A DNA stretch of 64,000 bases from Hippopus hippopus (GCA_946811185.2 OX328108.1:33230493-33294492); one strand, 5' to 3'. Shown: positions 34,945 to 47,648, numbered from the stretch's first letter. Notes: generated by a model not told the origin, from the sequence alone. Numbers and translations: made by a program.

Positions 34945-35334
34945 TTAAAACTTTAACGACCCTAGAAAACAAGACTTTTGAAAACTTGGTGGGAAGATGA
35001 GGAAATGCTGATAACTAGCATATTTTGATTTTCCCACTTTTTTCTAACCCCTCAGCAACAGGTATTAATTGAGCGACTTTTAATTTGTTGTCTGCAAATT
35101 TGGATTAGGACCGTCTCCGATATTGTTGTGTGGTAATCCTTTATCAGATGACAAATACTTAGACTTGTCTAAATTGAAAGCATTTGCAAGTAACAAATGT
35201 GCCTCAAGTGAAGGACTTTGTCATTCAAAAGGAAGAAAACAATGGTTACCAGCATTTTCTCCTTTTCCCAAAATGTTTTCAAAAGGCATTTTCCTCAAGG
35301 CCATTAGAACTTGTGATTATGTGGTAAAGAGTTA
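34945..35334. repeat. Two TTAA-hairpin repeats after Ral exon 2
   Basis: A left-truncated '+' copy (34945-35135), then a '-' copy (about 35132-35334, TAATCCTTTATCAG to GGTAAAGAGTTA) fused through TGGTAATCC. Confidence 0.65.
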
Positions 35335-35584
35335 GTTCTGTACCAGTTGACAAAATCAGACTTGTCCATCATGTTATAATTTTTGCAAATGTTTGCTGAT
35401 CTTTAAGCACTGTTTATCGACGAATCAGGGAGGCCAAAATCATTGGTATTTTAAATTTTACATTTCGATTCATTCGGCGTTTTTCGCTGAACATGATGTC
35501 ATATATATAGGATTTTTTCAGTGAGTTGATAGATATAAAATAACAGCTGTTCCAGATAGAATTCAAATTTGGATAGATAACTCT

Positions 35585-36372
35585 TTAAAGTCTCAGTAAA
35601 GTCCAAATGTAAAAAGGCCTGTTTATAAAATAAAAGTAAATTTCATTTTTACCATGTAAAAATATTGCGATTATTATGACTTGCACGATATGTAAAGGTG
35701 CAGTTTGTAAAAGTTTCAGTCAATGGCAGAAAAAAGAATTTTGAAACTAGAACAATTCCTACCATGCCGCATTATCTGTTTGTTTACATCGATGATCGCT
35801 GACGATTAGCCGATTTTTCGTCATAAATCTCCGCAGTGACGTGATAGTGACGTAAACACCACGTGATCATTCAAGGTGTCGAAACAAACCCTTCATTCAC
35901 TTGATCTTTTTGTCCCCATTCTAACGTAAGTTTATTGACATTGTAAACAAAACGACGACACAGGCTGATAATCGCTTATTCATTTATCATCAATACAGGA
36001 AGAGTTTACTACATCTAAATAAGAAAACAGGTTCAGAATGAGCAATCTTACTCTCCGATGACATACTATTGGAAGTGTAAACAGTAGTCCTGTGTAGCAC
36101 TAATGAGATGCAATGGTATCACGTGACGTTCTTGAAGGCCTAGTTCGAATATACACGAACGATAACGAAGGTTGTCTCGATCAGTGGCATCCCTGAAACC
36201 GACGGGCTTCTCCATGCATTTTCGCACCCGTATTTCACGGCAACCAGTGCAGTAAGTGACTCGTTCGAGTTTTCTCCGATCTTATATATGTGTGTTGTGA
36301 TGGGTTATCCGATATATTTTCGAGTTATAAACGGTGAAAATTACCTATGTTTGGACTTTACAGGGGCTTTAA
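35585..36372 (-). mobile_element. TTAA-flanked 0.8-kb element, copy B
   Basis: TTAA at 35585-35588 and 36369-36372; inner ends AGTCTCAGTAAAGTCC on the left and, read inward from the right, AGCCCCTGTAAAGTCC. This is the inverted homologue of 20647-21461 and has cleaner ends. Confidence 0.85.
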
Positions 36373-37244
36373 TATACAGTACCAAGTTTTAGACTCATTG
36401 TCAAGGAACCGCAACAAATCATAGTCATACCCTTAGAAATGTGCACCTTTTGATTTTCTTATGGCTGTTGAATATATACTCACATGCAAAAGAAACTGTA
36501 CATAGAATTTTAGGCTGTTTTCCCAGGGATCCATGAATGAAAGTATATTCGGTTGGGACAAAATTTTAGCTTATCTAATTTCCTACAAGGTTGATTTGCG
36601 ATTTGTATAGACGTGTGTTAATCATTAAAGCGTAGTAGGGGTCAAAATAAAAAATACAGATTGTGAGTAAAATTTAGGTTAAAGACTCTCCTAATGGCGT
36701 AGTTGTGATAATTCCATTTATGGTGGGTAAGACCTCCATTTTGGCGTATTACCTGTACAATATGTCATCTCATGGAATTGAAGTGATGTTGTGCAGAGGA
36801 ATGTTATTCAATTTGACCTGCAGAGCATGCTCTAGCTCCTGCAAATTATTTCCATGATACCTTGATATTACTCTACAACCAAGAAGATCCCACATATGCT
36901 CAGTGGGATTTAGGTCTAGGGAAACCGCAGGCCAAGGCAAGACATTAACACCATTTGCATTCAGATATTGTCTTGTAATGCCAGCCGTATGCAGACGCAC
37001 ATTGTCATGCATCATTGTGGCAGGGGCATACTGGCAGATTAATGGAATAGCCACAGGTTTCAACACCTGATTTATGTACCCAGGAGCATTGAGATTGTCA
37101 TTCACAATCACCAGGTTGGTTTTCCTATTCCCCTTTATCCCACCCCGTACCATCACGCTGGCCCTGCTAAACCTGTTTCTTTCAACAAAGCAGGCCTTAG
37201 CAAATAGCTCGCCTTTCCTTGTAAACACCTGCACTCTACCATCA

Positions 37245-38085
37245 CAGTGTTGCATCCAGGCTGCATGATTGCGGGAATTCTCCTTTTTTTCATTCTGTCA
37301 TGCAAGTTCATGAACTTGATGGGGGAGAAATCGCACAAAGAGGCTGTAACTCACGCAGAAACAAGAAACCAGTGCACGCAAAAAAAAATTCAGGCCCTTG
37401 TCAGTCTATTGAAACAGCAGGAAAGTCCGACAAAGCTTCCTAACATCATTCTATATTACACTCATCGCTATTTTTAGACTATTTGAGAGCAGTAATTCCA
37501 GATGGTGACCGATCTCCATATTGAAGTTCATGTAATAAGCAGGGAACCACTATTCTCTGCGCATGCACCGTGAATGTGTAGTTACACATGTTTCCGGATT
37601 TTAAAAAAAAAATACAGTAGATCTGTATTTGCGTGACGACTTTTTAGTGTGTTAAACATTCTGACTGGTGTGTTAAAGCAGGATTAAAATAGGCCACTGA
37701 AACGAATTACAAATTCTTTAAGGGATTTGTTTGATCAAAAAATGACACAACCTCCGATAGATCGAGTGAAAACTTGAAAGAACAAATATTGAATGTCATT
37801 CGGGAACCACCGCGGTCAAGTGAGGGCGATTCGTCAGAAATGTAAATCAGTTTGTAATCATTCAAACTAAGGGACAATCATCATCATTGTTTGATTACGA
37901 AACTTGTATTATAGATCTAGATCTAGTTCGGATAGGAAAAAAGGAAAGGAGTCTTTTCCAGTATCACACCAGTGCATAAAACTCGGGTAAATTTTTTTGA
38001 ATGATTAAAGTCTTGTCATTCACCCTCTTTTGCTTATTCCATGGGGGAGCTTCCCCTCTTGATTGAAATCCTGGATGCAACACTG
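37245..38085. mobile_element. hAT-like non-autonomous element inside the Tc1 gene
   Basis: 841 bp with perfect 16-bp terminal inverted repeats CAGTGTTGCATCCAGG and a flanking 5-bp duplication CATCA (37240-37244, 38086-38090). Removing it with one CATCA restores the Tc1 frame (NLTYHD joined to GRVQVFT). The CAGTGTTG start resembles the hAT element at 55401-58122. No transposase frame inside. Confidence 0.88.
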
Positions 38086-38476
38086 CATCATGGTAAGTGA
38101 GGTTGAACCTGGATTTGTCAGAGAAAAACAGCTTTATTCCACTGACACCTTCACTGACAGATGTTGCCGTCTGTGCCTAGTTCAGACGAGCAACGTGATG
38201 ATGTCGATCAAGTATGCTCCCGACATAAGGTCTTCTTGGTCTTACGGGCTGAATATGTTGATGAAGACACCTCATAATGGTGTCCTTGCCTATACCATAC
38301 TGTCTAGCTGTAGCAGCAGCCATTTGGAATCAGCATCTGGTGTGTGTCAATTCCAAGTGGCGACCTAATTTGGCGTCAGTAACGCAAGGCAGGCCACTTT
38401 GAGGTCGATCAACAACTACTCTTGTTTGCAGGAACCTTGCTTGCAGATTACTAATATTGTTTCTGTGGCAATTAAC

Positions 38477-39785
38477 GATGTTTTATCGGGTTGTCAGTGG
38501 GCAACATTTTCGCGCATGTCTCTTCGCTTCTCTGTTTTCTAGCGTAACTTTGTCTGATGTAGTACTATTATTTGACTACTGATATTTGCTGCAAGACGTA
38601 GAGAAAGTAGTGGTAGATACATTTTTTTTTAAAAGATCAGTTTATAAAGGTGTAAATCATTCCTAAACAGCGAAAACGGAACATGTACATTTGTCGGACA
38701 TTACTTATCCGGATAGTAAGTTTAGTTTGGTAAAAAGAGAAAATTACAAGTATTTTCTCCTTTTCAATGTTTTCTAACCCTCTTTCCTGGGTATTGATAG
38801 AAATCAGGATCATTTGGTTCTTTTTGCTATAAGGTTCGTAAGTAATCTATGCCTTTGAGTAATTCTGGACAGTTCTACTTGTATTGTTCTTCCATTCTCC
38901 CATCTATTAAAATATACCACATGTACTTGGTATTAACCCTTTCCTAAATGAATTAAATTGGAACTTCAAAATTGAAAGAAGCTGCAGACGACAAATTAAA
39001 CAAGGTTTAAATGAGATTAAGAGAACCGTTTGTGCAGAAAAGGTTGTTGGGAAAGGAACAATTGCTTGTAATGAACAATTACCCCTTTTACCAAAATGTT
39101 TTCCAAAGCCGTTCCATACCAATGTTAAATCGAGACTATATCAAGGAAAGGGTTGACAGAGTACAATCTTTATTGTGAAAAAAACATGATTTAGTGCTAG
39201 AAATAATACATCTTACTAAGTAATTTGAAATCTTGGGTGTTTTGTGTCACTTTCTTTGTTCCAAGGGAGGTAATTGAGTTCGAATATTGGGAAAAGTAGC
39301 CTGGCAACCTATCTTTTTTTTGCATTTTTTGATAAAGGATATCATCAAGTATATTTCTAAGAAAAATGAGAAAAATCTTTCCGCTAGATTTTTTTGAGGG
39401 TCAAATAATGTCCTGATTTTCTGTGATAAAATAAGCAGTTTTGTGGGCTAAGGGTTTTACTGAAACATAGCGTATCATTAATTTGAAATATCTGTTAATT
39501 TCTCATCAAAGTCAGAGGATCCATTGTTTCACTCAGAATTTAAAACACAGAGAACATGATTTGACTGAAATTACAGATTTTAATCACAAAATTCTGACGT
39601 ATGCTGCAATAATTTGGTTTTGTGTAATTTGAAAAAAGGGTTATGTTCTTCGTGGGCTCAGAACTTTTTGGTTCATCAGGCAACGTCTGATTATCTCTTC
39701 GCATATTGAAAGAACATACTTTGAAGTGTTTCTGTGTCAAATTTCATGAAATTCTCTGTGCTAGAAATAACTCTCTGAAACGCCT
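38477..39785 (-). mobile_element. TTAA-flanked 1.31-kb element, copy B, inside the Tc1 gene
   Basis: Inverted homologue of 15723-17028. TTAA at 38473-38476 and 39786-39789. Deleting it with one TTAA rejoins the transposase frame (VTQAF then NCHRN), direct proof of a TTAA target duplication. Contains the variant hairpin repeat at 38933-39156. Confidence 0.9.
38933..39156 (-). repeat. Variant hairpin repeat within the 1.31-kb element
   Basis: Same position and nearly the same sequence as 16356-16580 in the twin copy, in inverse orientation. Confidence 0.7.
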
Positions 39786-39879
39786 TTAAAGGCCTGCGTA
39801 ACATTATCAATAGAGTCAGCTCTATTTGGCATCATCAACGCCTCAATTCGGTGACGTTCAGACGGTCTTGGCATTATAA

Positions 39880-40705
39880 GTTTTTATTTTTCTGTAAGCA
39901 CTGTGTGTTTTTTCTATTCCTTGGATTTGCAATAAAGAAATGAGAATTTATCTGACCTATTTCGCAATCGACAAGCAGTTGCACAGGCAAATCTTGAGAT
40001 TTGCCTGTTTTGGGATGTTACGTAACATTTAACCCGATACCGACTGGATGTGTCCAGTGTTTGACAAAGTGATGCAGGCGCTTCACATGGTACAAAAATG
40101 GAATGTCTATGACAGATATAACTATAGTTAACATACTTGAAACGTGCACAGTTTTTTTTGCATGCAAGTATATATATCCAAAATATTTTCCGCAACAAGT
40201 GACATAATTATAAGGTCGTGAATGGTCTTTCGATATCATGAGATGATAAAATTTTAGAAAACAATCAAATGGAGGGAAATTGGGTAAAAATCAGTAAAAA
40301 GATAACTGTTTTGGCATGTAATTTCCTGATTTTTTTTTTCACTCTCATGTTAGTATAACACTACATCTATTCAATTATTTTGCAATATTAAACGGGATGT
40401 GTGAAAGATCAAGACTGGAACATAACGACATATCTTGTATTTTTTTCTAATTTACAATATCATTAACTTAGAATTTATTTCAATGTGCACTGAAAAGAGA
40501 TACAAACAACTGCAAACGACATCTCATTTGATGTGGAACTTAAAACTCATAGCACAGCAACTCCAGTGGAACAATAAGCAACTGTTGGGGTGACAATGTT
40601 TGTCCCACAAATTAAGTTATTTCGTCCTGTAGCTTCAAAGGGTTTAGAATATTAAGCTTTTTCATCTCAAATAAAATGTTCTCAAATAAACAAAAATCTA
40701 TCAAA
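39880..40705. other. Flank of the Tc1 element and unassigned DNA
   Basis: Contains a perfect-armed palindrome CAGGCAAATCT-TG-AGATTTGCCTG at 39985-40008. No gene recognised. Confidence 0.4.
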
Positions 40706-41602
40706 GTGCTCAAGGTGAGGCTGAGCTTTTGGGATCGTGCTGTGTCTGTTGTCCGGGCGTCAATAACAATATTGTTACATTGTTTCTTGATGATACCTTG
40801 GACAAGTTTGAAATTGGGTTATTTTGGGTGAAAGAGTAGATTACTGGACCAGATCTCAAGAAAAGCTTGTGGGTGTTCTAGAGGCCACATTTCAGCAGGA
40901 TACTTATGAAATTTGGTCAGAACGTATTTCTTGATGATATCTCCAACAAGTTTGCACTGGGTCACATTGGGTGAAAAAGTAGGTCACTAAGACAAATCTC
41001 AGAAAAACTCTGTATGCATTCTTGAGGCTGCATTTTCAGCCTTATACTTATGAGAATTGGTCAGAATATTTGTCACAACATTAAGTTAGACAGGTTCAAA
41101 ATTTAGTGAAATAGGGATAAAAAGTAGGTCACTAGGACAAACGTAAGGAAAACCCTGTGCATCGTAGGGGCCAAATTTAATGTCAGATACTCACAAAACT
41201 TTGTCAGAAGGGATTGTTTGGATGACATCTAGTACTAGCTCAAAATTGGGTCTTGTTGGGTCAAAAAGTAAGTCACTGGAACAAATCTGAGGAAAACCTT
41301 GTGTGCATTCTAGAGGCCACATTTTCAGCCCAATACTCATGAAACTGGGTTAGAATGTTGTCTATATAATATCTGGTAAGAGTCAAAAATTGGGTCATGT
41401 CAGGTCAAAAACTAGGTCACTGGGACAAATCCTAGTAAAATCTTGTATGCACTCTAAAAGCCTTATATTTCAACAGGATACTTATGAAAATTGGTCAGTA
41501 TGTTTGTCTTGGTAAATCAGACAGTTTCAAAAACTGGGTCATGTCAGGTCAAAAAATAGGTCACCGGGACAAATCTTAGAAAAACCTAATATGTATGCTT
41601 AA
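40706..41602 (-). mobile_element. HINE-like element, 3' part (continues at 54701)
   Basis: Same family as 26214-31040: AAAGTGCTCAAGGTGAG at the left (part of the 3' hairpin lost) and core units with TACTCATGAAACT and AAATCTTAGAAAAACC. It stops at a CTTAA (41598-41602) where a 13.1-kb insertion starts, and continues at 54701. Confidence 0.7.
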
Positions 41603-42959
41603 CAGTGCTCAGCTAGCGGGGAATAGAAGGGCGCGGCGCCCTGCCCCCTCTGATAGACACCCTGCCTTTTTCTGGATGCCCTGCCCTTTTTCTGGACACC
41701 CTGCCGTATATGAGCACCCCGGAGTGCCCTATGTTCAGTATTGTAACCTCTAATCTAAATTACTCCACGAGTCTGTTTAAGACCTAATTGATATCCACCT
41801 TCGAATATACATTCCAGTTTACAGCATGTCACTAATCCCCTCCAGGGATGTGAAAAGATGGACCATGACTGTATATTACAAGTTCGTAATTTATTCGTCA
41901 AAGTAGGCCTACACAAGTGCTGAGAACAATAGAGGCTATTAAACAGATTATCGTATCTTCAAGATTACTGCCTTTATTCAACAATTTTGGGGGCTGTTCA
42001 GCTTGTTATCAATCGCAAGTTACTGTTTAAGTCGTAAAAAAAAATATGTCTGACAAAGATCGAGCTTATTTTCCTGTACCAAGTTACATGTACAAAGTTG
42101 AATTAAGGGTATGTGATTGATAACCCTTTCTATAGGGTGTTCTGTTCATAAGCAAAGTAACTTATTCTTAGATTTACCCCTGGTTTCAAAAATAATTGAT
42201 AAATAGTTATGTTAACGCTCAGGTAGGATTGATGAGTCAGCAAATTAACCTATCGTAAGTCGGAAAATGGTGCATTCATAAAGTAGACATTGAAGCATAC
42301 CACAGTATGTTGTTGACTTACATTTTTAATCGGTCGGCGTGAGCCGGACGATTAGAGAGAACACAAATTGCGGAAATCCGTCTGCTGAGGGCAAACTGAT
42401 CTAACTGCAACTCGTGACAGCTTTTACCTACAGTCTAATAACACTAATACTAGCTGTTGTGACCTTATTACATTGAACTTTTAACCCTGATAAGCGACAA
42501 GGAATGGTGTCGGTGATAAAGCAACAACTTATGAATGAAACAAGAGCCAATCCAGGAGTATCGGATTATGTAAGCAGACCTTGTGTTGAAAAGATGATAG
42601 GTCATTTGGCCTCGAGCAAGGATAAACTTGCAGTGAAACGGAATTTGTAAGGAAACATTGCTTTAAAAGAATTTGAAAATTTAGATTGTTTTGCCTTAGA
42701 GCAGACTGATCTACATGCTACTGGTAACAGCCATTTAAAAAAGTAATCTGCCGTTGGTAGTTTAATGTTAGCGAGGTGAAGCGTGTGAAGCAGTGTGGGA
42801 CAAAGCATGTAGAGTTGTTTAAGGGTTATGACCCTAGTGGACAAGCCATTACGTATACATTTTCAGAATGGTCTGGTTATCCTACGCTTGCAACCTTAGA
42901 AACCAGACTGTCCATTCACAGTACTGATCAGCATAGATTTGATTATGCATCTTTCAGCT

Positions 42960-43177
42960 TAGGATGTATTAAACCTTGGGCTACTAAGCGCGAATTTATG
43001 ACCTTTTCCGGACATTGTAGATCAAGATCAGACTGTATACTACATGCTGTCTGATTTTGTATCGTTAATGTCCGACAAGAAGATATTTTTCCCTCCCAAA
43101 AAAATACCTTTGAAATAGTAAAGAACTGGGCTTTTACTGTCAGCTAGAAAGTTTCATTTTACTTATTTAGCATGTTA
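42960..43177. repeat. Second palindromic repeat family, copy
   Basis: TGTAGATCAAGATCAGACTG and the partial inverse CTGTCTGATTTTGTATC, ending TTAAGGGTTAA. Confidence 0.55.
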
Positions 43178-43293
43178 AGGGTTAAATTGTTTTCATAGCT
43201 CCTCTTCCTCTCCCTAAAGCTACGGCTCTACCATTTTACACGCTCACTAACATGTTTCTTTTTGATGACATTCTTAAGACTGGAATCAGTCTA

Positions 43294-43438
43294 TTAACCG
43301 TTGGCCACACAATCTTGACGGGTTTTAAAAATGTAGTGGGAAAAAGAGCATACATGTATTAAGCCTGTTCTCTTTTTCCTCACAGCGTTTTTTCATCAGT
43401 TGAAAGATTTTCAACATTTTGTCATTTGGTAGAGTTAA
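43294..43438 (+). repeat. TTAA-hairpin repeat with internal deletion
   Basis: TTAACCGTTGGCCACACAAT to GTAGAGTTAA in only 145 bp; the arm before the palindrome has been shortened. Confidence 0.65.
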
Positions 43439-44070
43439 ACAGAGCATTTTCATAGAGGGGAAAAACCCTGAAACTGCAACACAAAAAACTCACTTAACGT
43501 CATATTCTCCATGTCTGAATCAACTGACCAGGGAAAAAAGCTCTTTGGAGAGCGCAGATTCAGACCAGATTCAGACCAGACTGCACAGAACATGCAGTCA
43601 CTCAAATTTTGGATCTGCTGTTCCAATTTCTTGAGATATTGTAGTCAAGACAGCAATGACCCTGCAATAATTAGGCTGCTTTTCCACGCTTATCAGATCT
43701 ATTTCATTAATTGAGCGCTTTAGTGTAAAACTCTCAGTAACAGGTTTGTCTCATCAGCATATTGGTTGACTCTCATCCTCTCCATATTCCAGATTAAAAG
43801 CTCAAGGTTTACTATAGTAATGCTCTTGCTCATTACAATGATTCAATACGATGGCCCATGTTCTCCAGTGACATGTATAGTAGCTTTTGAAGACAATAAA
43901 AGATCAAGATCATTCTGTCCTTTGAATGCAATGCAGATCAGTATCACAGACATACATATTGAATATCTTGTCTGTTTATGTATAATTCATACGAAAAAAA
44001 AAAACTCGACACTGAAATTGTAATGTTTGGATATTGTTTTTCTGACTATAAAAGGCCATAACTGAGTGTT

Positions 44071-44174
44071 TTAACCAAACTTTCCTGTTTCTGATGACCC
44101 CGAGGAAGAAGGCTGTTAAAAACATTGTGGAAAAATGCAAATAACCGTCGTTTTCTCCTTTTCTCACAATGTTT
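44071..44174 (+). repeat. TTAA-hairpin repeat, cut by a HINE
   Basis: Starts TTAACCAAACTTTCCTG, reaches the palindrome (CATTGTGG...CTCACAATG) and is cut at about 44174 by the HINE. Confidence 0.7.
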
Positions 44175-44836
44175 TTTTAGCTCACCTGAGCACGAAGTGC
44201 TCAGGCTGAGCTATTGTGATCACTCACCGTCCGTTGGCGTCCGTCGTCCGTCTGTCCGTCGGTCCGTCAGTTGTCCGTCCGTCCGTTCACATTTCTTTGT
44301 TTACACTCTAGCATCTACAATTATTAACCAATCATCACCAAACTTGGTCGAAATATATATGACCGTAAGATCTCGGATGAGTTCGATTATGGGTCTAATC
44401 GGACCAGAACAACTGGGGTTATTTGCCCTTGAATTAGAAAAATTGCTATATTTGACTTTGTTTACACTCTAGCATCTACAATTATCAACCAATCAGCACG
44501 AAACTTGGTCAAAATATATATGACCATAAGATCTCGGATGAGTTCGATTATGGGTCTAATCGGACTAGAACAACTGGAGTTATTTGCCCTTGAATTAGAA
44601 AAATTGCTATATTTGACTTTGTTTACACTCTAGCATATACAATTATTAACCAATCAGCACGAAACTTGGTCAAAGTATATATGACCATAAGATCTCAGAT
44701 GAGTTCGATTATGGGTGTAATCAGACCAGAACAACTGGAGTTATATGCCCTTGAATTAGAAAAATTGCTATATTTGACTTTGTTTACACTCTAGCATCTA
44801 CAAATATCTACCAATCAGCACCAAACTTGGTCAAAA

Positions 44837-45640
44837 TTAAGGTTCAAATTTAACGGTCGCAAACTCGCAAAATGCTAGCTGAAATGAAAAAATGCGAGTG
44901 CCAAATTCTAGCACTCGAAATAATTTGCGAGTGCGCCGGAAAATGGGCAAACCTACCGCTTAAAAATCTGAATTAATCCATAAATGCGATCGTTTTTCGC
45001 GTACACTGAATTGCCGTATGTGGTGTAGAACTATCCTTTGAGAGTATCACCGACCACGTGACCGGTATTCGTAGAGACGCTTGTTGCGATATTGTAAATA
45101 CATGTATCCGATATTTAAAGCGCGTAGACGATTCTGACGTTGTTTATACGTCTGCATTGCCTCGCTGAGAGTATGGAGCGGAAAATATCCAGTTTTTTCG
45201 GCAATAGGCCGGATTCCGTGACATCGCCGGAATATTTAATATAAATTAATGATCAAACAGTTTGTCCAAACAAAGGATATTTCTTTGCCATGCAGAATGT
45301 GTAGAGTCTGAGCTATAATATTGTATGAGCAAACAGAGGAGACCCACTCAACAATATTTAGACTCTCCCAAATTGAAAGCGTCTGCATTTGGTACAAAGG
45401 AGAGTTAATTCTCTAATAATGTAGAAAACATTGTGGGAAATGGAGAAATTGCTCATTATGAGCAATTTCTCCTTTTGCCACAATGTTTTCATAAGTTTCT
45501 CATTTCAGAGTCGTTAAAACATGGGACTGGGTGGCAATGGGTTAAAATATTGCTAGTACAAAATTGATTTTGGCTAGTAGAAAAAATGGTCACTAGCAAA
45601 TTTTTGCTAGTTGAAAAAAAAGTTAGATTTGACCCCTGAA
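44837..45640 (+). mobile_element. hAT-like element with a transposase N-terminal remnant
   Basis: Left end TAAGGTTCAAATTTAAC; right end, read inward, CAGGGGTCAAATCTAAC, so the ends are inverted. It splits a 161-bp unit between TTGGTCAAAAT and AATATATATGAC. A short plus-strand frame at 45173 starts MERKISSFFGNRPDSVTSPE, like the N-terminus of several hAT transposases, and then hits a stop. A diverged TTAA-hairpin repeat lies within at 45340-45545. The coding remnant is an inference. Confidence 0.6.
45340..45545 (-). repeat. TTAA-hairpin repeat with a variant hairpin
   Basis: Palindrome ATTGCTCATTATGAGCAAT between ATTGTGGGAAATGGAGAA and its inverse; the right end is GGGTTAA. Confidence 0.65.
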
Positions 45641-46668
45641 AATATATATGACAATAAGATCTCGGATGAGTTTGATGATGGGTGTAATCGGACTAGAACA
45701 ACTGGAGTTATTTGCCCTTGAATTAGAAAAATTGCTATATTTGACTTTGTTTACACTCTAGCATCTACAATTTTTCACCAATCAGCATCAAACTTTGTCA
45801 AAATACTTATGACCATAATATCTCGGATTAGTTTAATTATGGATCTAATCGGACCAGAACGACTGGAGTTATTTGCCCTTGAATTAGAAAGTTCTGTAGA
45901 ATAGTTCTTTGTCCTGAGCATAACTTTGTCATCTCCAGTCCGATTGACTTGAAACTTGGCATTTGTAGTTGTTGCAATAATACGGAGTGCAGTGTGAAAG
46001 AACCATAACTCTGCCTCATACTGTCTATGAGTTATTACCCTTTGATTGTCATTTTTACGGCATTTCCTGCTTGTCCGGAATATAACTTTGTCATCTCAAG
46101 CCTGAACATCTTCAAATTTGGTATGCATGATTGTTGAAAAATTACGGAGTGCAGTGCACAAGAACCACAACTCTTCCTAGCACGAATTTTGAGTTATTCC
46201 CCTTTGACCTTCATTTTAATAGCATTTCTTGCTTGTCTGGAGCAAAACTTTGTCATCTAAAGTTGGAATGACATGAAATATGGTATGCTTATTTGTTGCA
46301 ATATATGGAAGTGCAGTGCACAAGAATTGTAACTCGACCTTGTGCTGTCTTTGAGTTATTTCCCTTTGATCGTCATTTTTACAGCATTTAGTGCTTGTCC
46401 AGAATATAACTTTGTCATCTCAAGTCAGAACGACTTCAAACTTGGTATGCATGTATGTTGCAATATTACCGAGTACAGTGCGCAAGAACAATAACTCTGC
46501 CTAGCGCAGATTTTGAGTAATTCCACTTTGATCTTCATTTTTACAGTATTTCTTGCTTGTCCCGAACGGAACTTTGAAGTCTCAAGTCAAATTGACTTGA
46601 GACTTGGTAAACATGTTTGTTGCACTACCTGCCCTTTGTGATTATTATACCTCCTTGACAACTGACAA

Positions 46669-46964
46669 CTATTTGATTTGTCGTCTGCAAATACTATCAG
46701 TTTGGAGATTCTACATTTGTGTGGAGTGGTAAACAGTTAACTCTTTACCAAACGACAAAATTTAGACATGTCCAAATTGAAAGCATTTGTAGACGACAAA
46801 ATAAAAGTGACTCGAAAAAAATTTTTTTTTTCTAGAAAGGTAGAAAACATTGTGGAAAAAGGAGAAAATGCTGGTTACCAGCATTTTCATTTTTTCCCGC
46901 AATGTTTTCAAAGGCTTTTTTTCTCAGGGTTGTAAAAAGTCAGGATCGTTCGGTAAAGAGTTAA
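46669..46964 (-). repeat. TTAA-hairpin repeat fragment joined to a complete copy
   Basis: A right-arm fragment (46669-46740) shares TTAA (46737-46740) with a full '-' copy (46737-46964, TTAACTCTTTACC to GGTAAAGAGTTAA). Good palindrome at 46850-46905. Confidence 0.8.
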
Positions 46965-47069
46965 ACACTATTGAATAGAAGGACAGCTTAAATTCTTTTG
47001 TTAGAAAAGGATAGAGTTACCATTCTAAGAATAATACTTAACAACTTACTGTTTTGTTCAATTTTTTTT

Positions 47070-47608
47070 TTAACCTCTTTACCACGTAACGAAATTTTAG
47101 ATCTGTCCAAATTGAATTGTGTTTGCAGACAGTACAGTAAATGTAAATCAAAAATTGAAACTTAATTTTGGGTAGGAAACATATGGGAACAGGACAAATT
47201 GCTGGTTACTAGCATTTATCAACAATGATTTTAAAGGAATCTTCTCAAGGTTCAAATAAACTGTTAAAACTTGGGAACTGGAAAACTTTGTGAAAAAATG
47301 TGAAAATGCTGGTAAGCAGCAATTTCTTCTTTTCCCACGTTTTCTACCTTTTTGAAGACAAAAATCACAATTTTAGCAATTTTGACCCTTTAGCAGACAA
47401 TGCCGAGGTTTAACGACCCCTAGAAACAAAGCTTTTAAAAATGTTGTGGGAAAAGGAGAAAATGCTGGTAACCAGTATTTTATCCTTTTCTCACAATGTT
47501 TTCTATCCATTTCCAAAACAAATTCCACTATTTAAGCCTCATTTTAGTGGTCTGCAAATACTTTCAATTAGGACAATTTCACATTTCTGTGGTGTGGTAA
47601 AGAGTTGA
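47070..47608. repeat. Three diverged TTAA-hairpin repeats
   Basis: A '-' copy starting 47070 (TTAACCTCTTTACCACG), a degraded copy at about 47255-47380 with the hairpin GCTGGTAAGCAGC, and a '+' copy at 47384-47608 with a good hairpin. Confidence 0.65.
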
Positions 47609-47648
47609 ATATTATTGAATAGAACAGCATTCCCACTGGGTGTTTTAT

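Larger units (their letters stand above)
36700..39874 (-). pseudogene. Tc1-like transposase, full length but split by two insertions and broken
   Basis: Minus strand. N-terminal piece, 39874-39790: start Met, MPRPSERHRIEALMMPNRAD. Then, after an insertion, 38475-38091: helix-turn-helix continuation (NCHRNNISNLQARFLQT) and the GRPR-like linker DRPQSGLPCVTD. After a second insertion, 37239-36700 carries the DDE domain: MVRGGIKGNRKTNLVIV, the second catalytic Asp in MMHDNVRLHTAGITRQY, and the third motif LDLNPTEHMWDLLG. Without the two insertions about 1.0 kb remains, the usual 340-residue Tc1 length. Stops at several points (after THTRC; in HVARLN-stop) and a frameshift near 36772 mean it is inactive. 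Terminal repeats were not located. Confidence 0.88.
44175..46668 (-). mobile_element. HINE-like element, left arm of an inverted pair
   Basis: Minus strand. The 3' terminus is at 44175 (TTTTTAGCTCACCTGAGCAC, hairpin GAGCACGAAGTGCTC), with a CCGTCCGTTGGCGTCCGTCG simple repeat, then 161-bp units (GTTTACACTCTAGCATCTAC) at 44300-44836 and 45641-45890. Further units of a second type (CATAACTTTGTCATCTC) fill 45890-46620. The inner end is cut at 46668 by a hairpin-repeat fragment. A hAT-like element interrupts it at 44837-45640. Confidence 0.75.
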
